From NCBI RefSeq assembly GCF_001570545.1, contig NZ_BBXD01000013.1, positions 1 through 64,000 of the forward strand: a DNA stretch of 64,000 nt, in the 5' to 3' direction. Made by a program: the position numbers and the translations under genes. The first letter of the stretch is position 1. Every line of letters begins with the position of its first letter. The notes under the pieces were generated by a model. That model was not told the origin of the DNA and did no database searches. It saw only the letters and a list, made by a program, of their open reading frames with translations. Positions 8,658 through 16,466 of this stretch are shown here, piece after piece. This stretch comes from Herbidospora mongoliensis (GTDB lineage: Bacteria; Actinomycetota; Actinomycetes; Streptosporangiales; Streptosporangiaceae).

Positions 8658-9317
8658 ATGAACCAATTGCGACACATGAGCGCGTTACTGCTGGTCACGG
8701 GCTTGGTTCTCGCAGGTTGCAGTGAAGAACCGCCGCCCGCCCCGAATGCGCCGGTGGTCATCCAGCCCGGCGCCCCCGGGCAGGCCGGCAAGACGCTCTC
8801 GGGCTCCGCCGTGCCCTCGGCCACCGCCGCGCCGTTCACCGCCGACGACGTGATCTTCTTCCAGGGGATGATCCCCCACCACGCCCAGGCGCTCCGGCTG
8901 ACGGCGCTCGTGCCCGCGCGTACCGAGAACCGGGACGTGACCCTGATCGCCGAGCGCATCGCCTCGACGCAGGAGGACGAGATCGCCCAGATGCGCCGCT
9001 GGCTGACCTCGCGGGGGCAGGACGTGCCCTCGACGGAGCACGGGCACGGGGCTGGAGGGCTGATGCCGGGGATGCTCACCGAGGAGCAGTTCACCCGGCT
9101 GGAGAAGACGAAGGGCGCCGACTTCGACCGGCTCTTCACCCAGTTCATGATCGGGCACCACATGGGCGCCCTGGAGATGGTCGGGAAGCTGTTCGGCTCC
9201 GGCGGGGGCCAGGAGACCGAGACCTACGTCTTCGCCACCCACGTCGACGCCGACCAGCGCATCGAGATCGACCGGATGCAGCAACTGCTGGCCGCCATGG
9301 GGGGACCTCTCCATTGA
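8658..9317 (+). CDS. DUF305 lipoprotein
   Basis: 219 residues from ATG 8658, chosen because it opens a lipoprotein signal peptide (MNQLRHMSALLL with lipobox LVLAGC); GGGAG precedes it. Two DUF305 half-motifs follow: IPHHAQALRL and FMIGHHMGALEM, whose paired His residues are the conserved family feature. DUF305 is a ferritin-like helical fold often found next to copper-handling genes, but no copper gene is visible here. A Pro/Ala-rich linker separates the lipid anchor from the domain. The TGA stop lies inside the right end (TTGAC) of the neighbouring tnpB element, so the insertion abuts or has reshaped the 3' end of this gene. Confidence 0.92.
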   Translation: MNQLRHMSALLLVTGLVLAGCSEEPPPAPNAPVVIQPGAPGQAGKTLSGSAVPSATAAPFTADDVIFFQGMIPHHAQALRLTALVPARTENRDVTLIAERIASTQEDEIAQMRRWLTSRGQDVPSTEHGHGAGGLMPGMLTEEQFTRLEKTKGADFDRLFTQFMIGHHMGALEMVGKLFGSGGGQETETYVFATHVDADQRIEIDRMQQLLAAMGGPLH

Positions 9318-9450
9318 CATCCTCCCCTTCCTGAAGGAAGGGGATTCCAACAGCGACTACCCCACAAGGAGGAGATCGTGTTGAGGTTCGCGTTTCACAG
9401 GCCCGGCAACCCGGTCGCCTCCACGCGCGTTCACCGCGTGCCCCGCGGCG
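9314..9450 (-). ncRNA. Probable omega RNA (reRNA) scaffold, guide to the left
   Basis: In characterised IS605 elements the TnpB guide RNA comes from the 3' part of tnpB through the right end, and its guide is the flanking DNA just past the element. By position that would be this stretch, with the guide read leftward from about 9313 into the DUF305 3' end. Only position and the terminal hairpin support it; the 5' limit is a guess. Confidence 0.35.
9324..9343 (-). repeat. Right-end subterminal hairpin (IP-R)
   Basis: Perfect 8-bp stem CCCCTTCC/GGAAGGGG with loop TGAA (plus-strand reading), 14 bases past the tnpB stop. In TnpB systems this region also forms the 3' scaffold of the omega RNA. Confidence 0.7.
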
Positions 9451-10553
9451 ATATCACGAATGTTTCTGGCCGCGTTCACATCGGCGTTCGCCTGATGCCC
9501 GCACGCGACGCACAAGAAATCCGCTTGGCTCTCACGGTTTTCCTTGGCGATATGCGCGCAGGCGTTACAGGTCTGCGACGTGAAACGCGGATTGACCTTC
9601 ACGACCCTGCCGGGCGCTTTGTGCTCCAGGCGCTCGACGAGCCGGCCCCAACCGGCGGCGAGTATGCCCCGGTTGAGTCCCGCCTTCTGACGGACGTTCC
9701 TCCCCGGCGTTTCGACGGTGCCCTTTGCGGACCGGGTCATGTTCTTGACCTTCAGGTCTTCGACGCCGATCACGTCGAAGCGGCGGGCCAGGCCGGTGCT
9801 GGTCTTCTCGACCCAGTCCTTGCGGCGGTCGGTCTCGCGAGCCCTCAACCTGGCTATCGCGGCCTTGACCTCACCGCGCCGACGCGAGCCCTTCCGGGCT
9901 CGCGCCAGCTTGCGGACAAGCCGCAGCAGACGGGCCTTCTCGGTCTCCCGCAGGGTGGGCGCGCTGGTCATCTCGCCGTTCGAGAGCGCCACACTGACCG
10001 CGACACCCCGGTCAACGCCGACGACCACACCGGTGCCGGGCGTCGGGAGCGATTCGGGGATCGCGGCGAACGCCACGAACCAGCGCCCGGCGCTGTCGCG
10101 GGTGACCCGATAGGACTTCACGCCCTCGGGGATGGCGCGGGACCAGCGGAACCGGACCCGGCCCACCTTGGGGACGCGGATCTCGCCGACGTTGCGGGAA
10201 AGGCGGCGCACGTCGCCCGCTTTCACCGCGACGATCCGGAACCCCTCACCCTGCCCGCGTCTACGCCACGTCGGCCGCTTGTGGGTCTCGCCGAAGAAGT
10301 TCGCCATCGCTTGCGTGAAGTCTTTCAACGCCTGCTGCTGAACGACGATCGAACCGGACCGCAGCCATGCGAATTCGGCGCGCGCTTCGGTCAACTGCCG
10401 GCATTGCTCGGCGAATCCCGGCGCGGATTTCCGGCCCGGACGCCAATGCGAATGCTGCTCCACCGCTAAATTCCACACGTACCGCGCATGCCCGCAATGC
10501 TCTGCCAACGCCGCCTCCTGGGCAGGCGTCGGAGAAAGGCGGTAGCGGGACAT
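9357..10553 (-). CDS. tnpB: RNA-guided endonuclease TnpB (IS605 OrfB)
   Basis: 398 residues from ATG 10553 (MSRYRLSPTP). The split RuvC nuclease is intact: Asp181 (VVVGVDRG), Glu265 (IGVEDLKVKN) and Asp358 (ADVNAARNI). A four-Cys zinc ribbon (Cys329, 332, 348, 351) sits between the last two motifs, and the N-terminal helical wedge region is present. TnpB cuts DNA matching the guide of its omega RNA next to a short target motif, which helps the element persist after excision. No frameshift or missing key residue was found, so it looks active. No TnpA transposase lies beside it. Confidence 0.93.
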   Translation of the reverse strand: MSRYRLSPTPAQEAALAEHCGHARYVWNLAVEQHSHWRPGRKSAPGFAEQCRQLTEARAEFAWLRSGSIVVQQQALKDFTQAMANFFGETHKRPTWRRRGQGEGFRIVAVKAGDVRRLSRNVGEIRVPKVGRVRFRWSRAIPEGVKSYRVTRDSAGRWFVAFAAIPESLPTPGTGVVVGVDRGVAVSVALSNGEMTSAPTLRETEKARLLRLVRKLARARKGSRRRGEVKAAIARLRARETDRRKDWVEKTSTGLARRFDVIGVEDLKVKNMTRSAKGTVETPGRNVRQKAGLNRGILAAGWGRLVERLEHKAPGRVVKVNPRFTSQTCNACAHIAKENRESQADFLCVACGHQANADVNAARNIRDIAAGHAVNARGGDRVAGPVKREPQHDLLLVG

Positions 10554-10622
10554 GGATAAAAGTTTACTAGACCCCACCGACATAAACAGGGGAACGAAGT
10601 GCCGCGCCGATCCGCTTTTCCT

Positions 10623-10642
10623 CCCCGCCCTGAAGGACGGGG
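10623..10642 (-). repeat. Left-end subterminal hairpin (IP-L)
   Basis: CCCCGCCC-TGAA-GGACGGGG pairs over 8 bp with one mismatch, keeping the loop, the upstream CCT and the downstream ATCC of the right-end hairpin. It lies 70 bp upstream of tnpB. Confidence 0.6.
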
Positions 10643-10674
10643 CATCCACGCTGTAGGTATCCGGTGAGAGACCA

Positions 10675-10704
10675 CCACCGCCCGGGTGATGACCCGGGCG
10701 GTGG
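10675..10704 (-). terminator. Strong hairpin downstream of the Asp/Tyr-tail protein gene
   Basis: Perfect 13-bp stem (CCACCGCCCGGGT with its complement), 4-base loop GATG, 16 bases past the stop at 10721. No long T run follows, as is common in high-GC terminators. Confidence 0.7.
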
Positions 10705-10720
10705 AGGCGGGAGCTAGTTT

Positions 10721-10993
10721 CTAGTCCCAGTAGTAGTACTCCTCGACGACGTAGTCGTCGTCCCATCCGCCGTCGTCCCAGTCGTCGTAGTAGTAGTCGT
10801 CGTAGTAGTAGTCGTCGTCGTCCCAGTAGTCCCAGTCGTCGTAGGTCGTAGAGGCGGGCGATGCGACCGTGCTCACCGCGGTAGTGGTCGCGGTACTGGC
10901 CGTCTCGGCGTCAGCCGCCGAAATAGGGCCCAGCACCAGGGCAGCTGCTCCGAGGACTCCCGCCCCCACCGTCGCGACGCGCTTACCGATCAT
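10721..10993 (-). CDS. Small secreted protein with Asp/Tyr/Trp low-complexity tail
   Basis: 90 residues from ATG 10993, set by AGGAGGAG just upstream. Residues 1-30 form a signal peptide (MIGKRVATVGAGVLGAAALV..., ending ADA). A short Thr/Ser/Val stretch follows, then a tail of some 45 residues made almost only of Asp, Tyr and Trp (runs such as YYYDDYYYDDWDD), strongly acidic and aromatic. A paralog with the same signal peptide but an Asn/His/Tyr tail is encoded 0.4 kb upstream. The gene has its own ribosome site and terminator. The family is not recognised. The tail suggests calcium or metal binding, adhesion or cross-linking by tyrosine oxidation; all of this is inference. Confidence 0.75.
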   Translation of the reverse strand: MIGKRVATVGAGVLGAAALVLGPISAADAETASTATTTAVSTVASPASTTYDDWDYWDDDDYYYDDYYYDDWDDGGWDDDYVVEEYYYWD

Positions 10994-11406
10994 GGCTTCT
11001 CCTCCTGGATTCGCCTGGCTTGCCATTTCAGGCTTGCCGACGACCGGGGGACGGTTCTAGGGGGCGTGGCGTCCTTTTGACGACGACCCGGCGAGGTCCT
11101 GGGCGGGTGAGGGGCCTGCGCTTTTATGTCGGGCTTATTGGGATACGTTGCGGTGCGCATTGAGTGGGAATGGGTTGGGGACGGACCAGGCCGAAGCCCG
11201 GGATCCCCGGGGGCGGCGACGGTGTGGCCCACCACTCGTTGGCAAAGCGCTTATGCGGCCCTTATCCGAGCGGCTGACGATTGTGGACGTCCTGGACGCC
11301 GCAGCCCCCCGGCGGCAGCGCTTGAGCCCCCGCACACGAAGATCCACCGCCCGGGACGACCCAAGCGGTGGATGTGGGAGCTGCTCAGCTCGCTTCGCTA
11401 TCCGGC
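10994..11406. other. 413-bp intergenic region between the two small secreted protein genes
   Basis: Holds the presumed promoter of the Asp/Tyr-tail gene in its left part and the terminator of the His/Asn-tail gene at 11342-11373. No other gene, repeat or RNA was recognised; open frames here lack a ribosome site or family features. Confidence 0.5.
11342..11373 (-). terminator. Hairpin downstream of the His/Asn-tail protein gene
   Basis: ATCCACCGC and GCGGTGGAT pair over 9 bp, with an inner GGG-ACGA-CCC stem, about 34 bases past the stop at 11407. It shares the ACCGCCCGGG core of the terminator at 10675. Confidence 0.6.
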
Positions 11407-11676
11407 TCACCACCAGCCGTGGTGGTTGTGGTGGTTGTGGTGGTTGTAGTGGTTGTGATGGTTGTAGTTGTGATGGTTGTAGTTGTAGTTCCGGTAGTGG
11501 TTGTAGCCGTTGTCCCAGCGGTCGTGGGTGGGCATGACGCTCGCCGAAGTGCTCACCGCAGTCGTGGTCGCCGGGCTCGCGGCCTCAGTGGCGGACGCCG
11601 CCGACACCGGGCCCATAACCAGGGCCGCCGCTCCGAGGAACCCCGCCCCCACCATCGCGAATCGCTTTCCGTACAT
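11407..11676 (-). CDS. Small secreted protein with Asn/His/Tyr low-complexity tail
   Basis: 89 residues from ATG 11676, preceded by GAGGAG. The signal peptide (MYGKRFAMVGAGFLGAAALV) is clearly related to that of the 10721 gene, including the following GP.SAA and the Thr/Ser/Val linker. The C-terminal 40 residues are Asn, His and Tyr with few others (NYNHHNYNHHNHYNHH), ending HHGWW. This tail looks like a metal-binding ribbon (Cu, Ni or Zn), in contrast to the acidic tail of its paralog. The pair probably arose by duplication followed by replacement of the tail. Function is unknown. Confidence 0.75.
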   Translation of the reverse strand: MYGKRFAMVGAGFLGAAALVMGPVSAASATEAASPATTTAVSTSASVMPTHDRWDNGYNHYRNYNYNHHNYNHHNHYNHHNHHNHHGWW

Positions 11677-11910
11677 GGTCACTCCTCTGGGTTCTCCCGA
11701 CGTTGTGTACACTTCTACCTTTTTCGACTTTCGGCCGAATAGCGAGCGAAGTGGCGTCGTTTTGAGGCAACTTGGCGGAGGTTGTAGGTGGCCAAAGGCG
11801 TGCCTTGCACAGAGGGCCGCAGGAAAACCGTTGAATGGCCGTCGGCTGGGATTACGGTGACCGAAGCCTGCGAAATCGGGGAAATCACCGTCGGCAGCGG
11901 CGTTCGCCAA

Positions 11911-13110
11911 TCACGTTGAGGTAACGACGAGCGCGTTCCGGCGGCCGGTGGCCCAGATCGTCAGCGCGACGACCGACATCGCCATCCCCGCCAGGCTCAC
12001 CGCCCGCCACTCCCCCACCGACCACAGCACCGAGGCCGCCGCCGATCCGATCGCGCCGCCGATGAAGTTGCCCGTCACGAACGCCGTGTTCAGCCGGCTG
12101 CGCGCCTCGTGGGACACCGCGAACATCCGCGTCTGGTTGAGGATGTTCAGACCCTGGATCCCCGCGTCGACCAGCACCACGACCACCAGGATGAGCGCCA
12201 CCGACCGCCCGGCGAGCCCGGCCACGCCGAACGACAGCAGGACCAGCACCCAGAGGAGGCCGGTCGCGGGCAGCGACCAGCCCCGGTCGTGCAGGCGCCC
12301 GGCCCGCTGGGCGGCCACGGCTCCGGCCAGGCCGGCCAGGCCGAACAGGCCGATCACCGAGACCGGGTATTCGAAGGGCGGGGCGCTGAGGAGGAAGGTG
12401 AGCGACGTCCAGAACATGGTGAAGGTCGCGAAGCCCGTGGCGGACAGGACGAGGGTCCACCGCACCACGCGCTCGCGCCGGACCACCGCGAAGACCGACG
12501 CGATCAGCCGGTGGTAGGGCAGCCGGGTCTTGGGTTCCAGCTCGGGGAGCGCCCGGTAGAGCAGCATCGCCAGCAGCACGGCCACGGCCGCCGCCGCCAC
12601 GAAGATGGTCCGCCAGCCCGCGAACTGGGCGACGAGGCCGCTGATCGTCCGGGACAGCAGGATGCCCGTCAGGATGCCCGAGACCACCGTCCCGACCACA
12701 TGGCCCCGGTGCGCCTCGTCGGCGAGGTCCCCGGCCAGGGGCGTGAGGAGCTGCCCGGCCACGGTCGTGACGCCGAGCAGCGTGATCGCGCCGAGCAGGA
12801 GCCCGAACGTCGGCGCCAGGGCGCAGAGCACCAGCGTCACCGCCGAGACGAGCAGCATCACCGGGACGAGTTTGCGCCGGTTCAGCACGTCGCCCAGCGG
12901 CACGATCAGCAGGATCCCCAGCGCGTAGCCCACCTGGGTGAGCGTCACCAGCAGGCCGGCGCTGGCCGTCGAGGCGTGCAGGTCGGCCGCGATGAAGTCG
13001 AGGAGGGGCTGGGCGTAGTAGAGGTTCCCGACCGCCGCGCCACCGGCGACGGCGAACAGGAAAGTCAGGCGAGGGGTCATGACCTGCGATCGCGCACTCA
13101 CCCGGGACAT
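11911..13110 (-). CDS. MFS transporter
   Basis: 399 residues with 12 hydrophobic helices. The first helix carries GNLYYAQPLLDFIA, typical of the drug/metabolite exporter group that includes YnfM/NepI-like proteins, and loop 2-3 has the MFS motif A form GDVLNRRKLVPV. Substrate is unknown; export of a sugar, nucleoside or drug is possible. An alternative start at 13080 (MTPRLTF) would remove ten polar residues. It lies downstream of the sugar-acid operon but is cut off from it by a perfect hairpin at 13126-13153, so it may be separately expressed. Confidence 0.88.
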   Translation of the reverse strand: MSRVSARSQVMTPRLTFLFAVAGGAAVGNLYYAQPLLDFIAADLHASTASAGLLVTLTQVGYALGILLIVPLGDVLNRRKLVPVMLLVSAVTLVLCALAPTFGLLLGAITLLGVTTVAGQLLTPLAGDLADEAHRGHVVGTVVSGILTGILLSRTISGLVAQFAGWRTIFVAAAAVAVLLAMLLYRALPELEPKTRLPYHRLIASVFAVVRRERVVRWTLVLSATGFATFTMFWTSLTFLLSAPPFEYPVSVIGLFGLAGLAGAVAAQRAGRLHDRGWSLPATGLLWVLVLLSFGVAGLAGRSVALILVVVVLVDAGIQGLNILNQTRMFAVSHEARSRLNTAFVTGNFIGGAIGSAAASVLWSVGEWRAVSLAGMAMSVVALTIWATGRRNALVVTST

Positions 13111-13125
13111 GCTCGCACGCGCCTG

Positions 13126-13153
13126 GCCGCCGTCCCCTGGCAGGGACGGCGGC
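13126..13153 (-). terminator. Hairpin between the sugar-binding protein and MFS genes
   Basis: Perfect 11-bp stem GCCGCCGTCCC with its complement and a 6-base loop, 9 bases past the stop at 13162 in the leftward transcript. Confidence 0.7.
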
Positions 13154-13161
13154 CGGGCGGA

Positions 13162-14556
13162 TCATCCGGTGGCCGTCGTCGAATAGACCGGTGGGATCAC
13201 CCCTGCCGCCAGGTCGGTCTTGAACGCCTTGTCCATCCCGGCGCAGAACGCGGCCGCGCCCATGTCGCCGTTCACGACCTTGTCGATGTTCTCCACGATG
13301 TACTGCTCGGCCTTGCCGCCGAAGGACGTCCACGAGGTGTAGCCGACGGCGCCCTTCTCCGAGGCGTCGTTGATCCTCTGGTAGTGGTCGACGATCTTCG
13401 TGTCGGTGCCCGGCGGGACGTCGGCCGCGGTGAAGGAGATCGGGAGCGGCAGCCGCTGGCCGGCCGCGGTGGCCTCCCACATGCTCTTGACGTCGTTGAG
13501 CATCCAGCTCACGTAGGCCGCGGCGGCCGGGAGGTTCTTCGAACGCGAGTTGAGCGAGATGGTGCCGCCGACCGACAGCGGGTAGACCTCGGCGGGCACG
13601 CCCGGGGCCAGCGGGGGCAGTGCGACCTCGGCCCATTCCTGGCCGGCCGGTTTGAAGTACTGGTCGAGGGCGCCGAACTCCCAGCTGCCGGAGATGAGCA
13701 TGGCGCCCTTGCCCTCGGCGAGCATGGCGTACTTCTGCGGGTCCTGAAGGGTGAAGTACTCCTTGGGGCCGCCGGCGAAGTAGCCCTTCTTGAAGTAGTC
13801 GGTCAGGAGCTGGATCGAGTCGACGAACGCCTGGTCGGTGAAGGGCAGTTTCCCGGTGAGCGCGTCGTGGATCCTGGTGGGGCCGGCGTAGCCGTTCATG
13901 AACGACGACACCAGCCAGTCGGTGGCGCCCTGGTAGGTGGCGTTGCCGTTGACGAACGGGATGATCCCCTTGGCCTGCATCTCGTCCGCGAGCTTCTCCA
14001 GGGAGGCCCGGTCGGTCGGCGGGGTCCAGCCGTTCTTCTCGAAGAGCGTCTTGTTGTAGAAGAGGACGAGGCTCTCGTAGTAGAGCGGGACGGCCTGGAA
14101 CTTCCCGTCGATGACGCCCATGTCATAGGCCCACGGCAGGATGCGGTCCTTCCAGCCCTCCTTGTCGGCCAGCGGCCCGAGGTCGGCCAGATATCCGGCC
14201 TGGGCGTAGGGGACGGCGTCGGAGGAGCCGGGGGTCTCGATGAAGTCGGGGCCGCGTCCGGCCGCCAGGGCGGTCTTGACCTTCTGCTTGAGCGTGCTGG
14301 CGACGTTGGGCACGGCGTCCACGGTGACCTTGGGATACATCTTCTTGTACGGGTCGATGTACCAGGTCTCGTAGTCCTTGCGCGCCTTCTCGGTGTTGGC
14401 GTCGACTCCGTACCACATCGTCAGTTCGCCGCCGATCTCGGCGGGGGCGGCGGCGGTGGGCACGACCGTGTTGTTCTTCACAGCGGGGGGTTCCGAGGCG
14501 CAACCGCCCAGCAGGGCGAGCGCGGCCACCAGCGCGAAGGTTCGGCGTGGGACCAT
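13162..14556 (-). CDS. ABC transporter extracellular sugar-binding lipoprotein
   Basis: 464-residue family 1 solute-binding protein that delivers a carbohydrate to an ABC importer. The N-terminus is a lipoprotein signal with lipobox ALLGGC. AELRIW-like ELTMWYGVDANTEK, the GRGPDFIETPG loop and an AAAAYVSWML helix are typical of the fold. AGAAGGAG lies just upstream of the ATG. It is the last gene of a leftward operon and probably works with the two permeases at 19623-21355, which share a 16-bp promoter element with this operon. No ABC ATPase is encoded, as usual for actinobacterial sugar importers that share a MsiK-type ATPase. Confidence 0.93.
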   Translation of the reverse strand: MVPRRTFALVAALALLGGCASEPPAVKNNTVVPTAAAPAEIGGELTMWYGVDANTEKARKDYETWYIDPYKKMYPKVTVDAVPNVASTLKQKVKTALAAGRGPDFIETPGSSDAVPYAQAGYLADLGPLADKEGWKDRILPWAYDMGVIDGKFQAVPLYYESLVLFYNKTLFEKNGWTPPTDRASLEKLADEMQAKGIIPFVNGNATYQGATDWLVSSFMNGYAGPTRIHDALTGKLPFTDQAFVDSIQLLTDYFKKGYFAGGPKEYFTLQDPQKYAMLAEGKGAMLISGSWEFGALDQYFKPAGQEWAEVALPPLAPGVPAEVYPLSVGGTISLNSRSKNLPAAAAYVSWMLNDVKSMWEATAAGQRLPLPISFTAADVPPGTDTKIVDHYQRINDASEKGAVGYTSWTSFGGKAEQYIVENIDKVVNGDMGAAAFCAGMDKAFKTDLAAGVIPPVYSTTATG

Positions 14557-14568
14557 GTCGGGCTCCTT

Positions 14569-15516
14569 CTAAAAAGGGGGTACGGCGACGGGAACGCCAC
14601 CGCGCAGGGCCGAGACGTGGGCGGCAAGACCCACCGCCGTCCAGTTGGCGGCCCGGGTCTGGTCGATCGCGGGCGTGCGGCCCTCGACGACGGCGGATAC
14701 GAATTCGTGCACGAGATGCGGATGCGAACCGTCGTGGCCGCCGCTCGTGTGGGCGCGGATCTCCGCGGGGAGCAGGTCGGGGCGGTCGGGCGGAGCGATC
14801 ATCTCCGTGGTCACCTTCCGGCCCCGCGTTTCGAGGTCGCCTAACACGTGCACCCGGTCCCACTCGAAGCCCAGCCGGTCTCCGTAGATCGCGAAGGACT
14901 CCTCGTAGGGGCGGGCCACCCGGTGGAGCGACCGGGTCAGCTCCACGACGGCGTCGTGTCCGGCGAGACGTACGAGAGCGGATTCGACGGCCATGCCACC
15001 CAAGGCGGTCACTTCCGCGGCGCGGCGATCGAGCAGGTGCAGGATCGGGCCGACGGCGTGGGTGGCGTAGTGCATGGGCGGCAGGTCGCGCCAGTAGCCG
15101 GGCCAGCCGGTCATGTCCTGGGTGTGCACGCCGCGCGCGTAGGTCACCGCGCCGAAGTCGAGGTCACGGGCGTAGAGGAAGGCGCGGGTGTAGACCGCGG
15201 TCTCCATCATCATGTACGTCGTCCCGGCCCGTTCCCGCGCCGCCAGGATCCGCTCGACGTCCCCGAACGACAGGGCCATCGGCACCGTGCTTGCGACGTG
15301 CTTGCCCGCCTCCAGCGCGGCCACCACGTGGTCGGCGCGCTGGTGCAGCCCGGTGACGATGTGCACCGCGTCCACCGTGGGGTCGGCCAGCACCTCTTCC
15401 AGGGACGTGCCCTCGCGGGGATCGGCCGTCACCACGGACGACACGAGGGGATGGTCGCGGTAGATCGGGACGAACGCGCGGCCGAACCCCAGGCCCGCCA
15501 CCGCGACCTTGATCAT
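14569..15516 (-). CDS. Gfo/Idh/MocA family oxidoreductase (second of two)
   Basis: 315 residues. N-terminal Rossmann fold (KVAVAGLGFGRAFVPIY) and the family signature AGKHVASTVPMALS; the catalytic EKP is replaced by TVPM, as in its paralog at 17286. YMMMETAVYTRAFL and the metal/substrate-like HYATHAVGPILHL and GGHDGSHPHLVHEF follow. It resembles the 17286 protein along its whole length but lacks a stretch near residue 30. The ATG overlaps the stop of the upstream dehydrogenase gene (ATGA). Probable role: NAD(P)-dependent oxidation of a sugar or sugar acid taken up by the linked transporter. Confidence 0.92.
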   Translation of the reverse strand: MIKVAVAGLGFGRAFVPIYRDHPLVSSVVTADPREGTSLEEVLADPTVDAVHIVTGLHQRADHVVAALEAGKHVASTVPMALSFGDVERILAARERAGTTYMMMETAVYTRAFLYARDLDFGAVTYARGVHTQDMTGWPGYWRDLPPMHYATHAVGPILHLLDRRAAEVTALGGMAVESALVRLAGHDAVVELTRSLHRVARPYEESFAIYGDRLGFEWDRVHVLGDLETRGRKVTTEMIAPPDRPDLLPAEIRAHTSGGHDGSHPHLVHEFVSAVVEGRTPAIDQTRAANWTAVGLAAHVSALRGGVPVAVPPF

Positions 15517-16466
15517 CTGCCTGACTCCGGGAACAGCGCCGCCAGCGCCTCGGCCAGCCGGATGTTGGACTCGCGGGTCCGCCCGGCGTTGTGCGGCGTG
15601 TGCACCACGTTCGGCCGACCGAGCAGCGGGTCGTCGAGCGGCACCGGCTCGACGTCGAACACGTCGGCGGCCAGGCTCAGCTCGTCGGCGAGCACGCGGC
15701 GGCGCAGCTCCGGCATGTCCACCACCGCGGCCCGGGTGACCAGCACGACCAGGCAGCCCGTGGGCAGCGCCCGGATGTGCTCGGGGGTGATCAGGCCCTC
15801 GGTCGAGGGCAGCAGCGGCACCATCGGCGCGAAGATCTCGGCGTCGTGGAGCAGGTTCTCCAGCTGGAGCACCCGGCGGGCGCCGGCCCGGTGGAACGAC
15901 GGTTCGGGGGCGAACGGGTCCCAGGCCGCGACGTCGGCGCCCAGCATGTGGGTGAAGGAGGCGTAGCGGCTGGCGATGTTGCCGGCGCCGACGATCCTGA
16001 CCCTGGTGCCCTCCACCGTGCCGCCGGTGAACCGGGGGTCGTCGGAGTACTGGCCGTACTTGTACTCCCACTCGCCGAGGCCGCCGATGATCTCGTGGTG
16101 GGTCTGCGGGATGCGGCGCAGCGCGCCGATCGTCAGGCCCAGCGCGAACTCCGACACCGACTGGCCCCAGTAGCCCTCCGAGGGGAGGGTGACCTGGTGG
16201 AGTCCGCGTTCGCGCAGGAGATCCACGGTCTCGGCAGGCGCCCGGTAGCCGTTGCTGGCGTAGACCTCGGTCAGATGGGGCAGCCGGTCCAGGTCCTCAG
16301 CCGACGGCAGCGCGCCGAGGGAGATCAACCTCTCGGTGTCCGCCGGCAGACCTTCCAGGCTGTTCTGCCGGAAGAGCTCTCCCGGCAGCAGTCCGGCGAG
16401 GTGGTCGACGGTGAAGGGCCAGTGCCACTCGTAGTCGGAGGTGGCGACGATCACGGTCTTCTTCAT
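15513..16466 (-). CDS. D-2-hydroxyacid dehydrogenase family protein
   Basis: 317 residues. The NAD-binding motif is GTRVRIVGAGNIASRYASF, followed by MVPLLPSTEGLITPEHI and the VFDVEPVPLDDPLL.RPNVVHTPHNAGRT block that carries the catalytic His of the family. The usual GxGxxG reads GAGNIA, ending in Ala. Start ATG 16466 was chosen because it overlaps the preceding stop (ATGA) and opens the fold directly. Its place between the PmoA-like and Gfo/Idh genes suggests reduction or oxidation of a 2-keto or 2-hydroxy acid formed in the same catabolic route. Confidence 0.9.
   Translation of the reverse strand: MKKTVIVATSDYEWHWPFTVDHLAGLLPGELFRQNSLEGLPADTERLISLGALPSAEDLDRLPHLTEVYASNGYRAPAETVDLLRERGLHQVTLPSEGYWGQSVSEFALGLTIGALRRIPQTHHEIIGGLGEWEYKYGQYSDDPRFTGGTVEGTRVRIVGAGNIASRYASFTHMLGADVAAWDPFAPEPSFHRAGARRVLQLENLLHDAEIFAPMVPLLPSTEGLITPEHIRALPTGCLVVLVTRAAVVDMPELRRRVLADELSLAADVFDVEPVPLDDPLLGRPNVVHTPHNAGRTRESNIRLAEALAALFPESGR

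Larger units (their letters stand above)
9314..10660 (-). mobile_element. IS605/IS1341-type element carrying tnpB only
   Basis: The unit runs leftward: left end near 10660 (exact base uncertain), tnpB 10553-9357, right end near 9314. Each end has a hairpin with the same TGAA loop and near-identical flanks (10623-10642 and 9324-9343), on the same strand, as expected of the subterminal IP-L and IP-R structures that TnpA recognises in IS605-family elements. No tnpA is present, so movement would need a transposase in trans. There is no target duplication, as is normal for this family. The right end reads GGATGTCAA on the element strand. Confidence 0.65.

Noticed and set aside
10623-10642. Hairpin upstream of tnpB as an ordinary terminator
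   Set aside because: Its loop and flanks match the right-end hairpin of the element, so a transposon end explains it better.
10737-10840. GTAGTAGTCGTC-type repeats as a CRISPR-like or minisatellite array
   Set aside because: They are codon repeats for the Asp/Tyr tail of a gene with a signal peptide and ribosome site; there are no spacers.
11420-11500. GGTTGTGGTGGTTG repeats as a non-coding G-rich array
   Set aside because: They encode the Asn/His tail in frame on the minus strand.
12109-14844. 911-codon plus-strand open frame across the MFS, binding-protein and oxidoreductase genes
   Set aside because: It crosses three recognised minus-strand genes and the terminator at 13126, and its composition is that of an antisense shadow.
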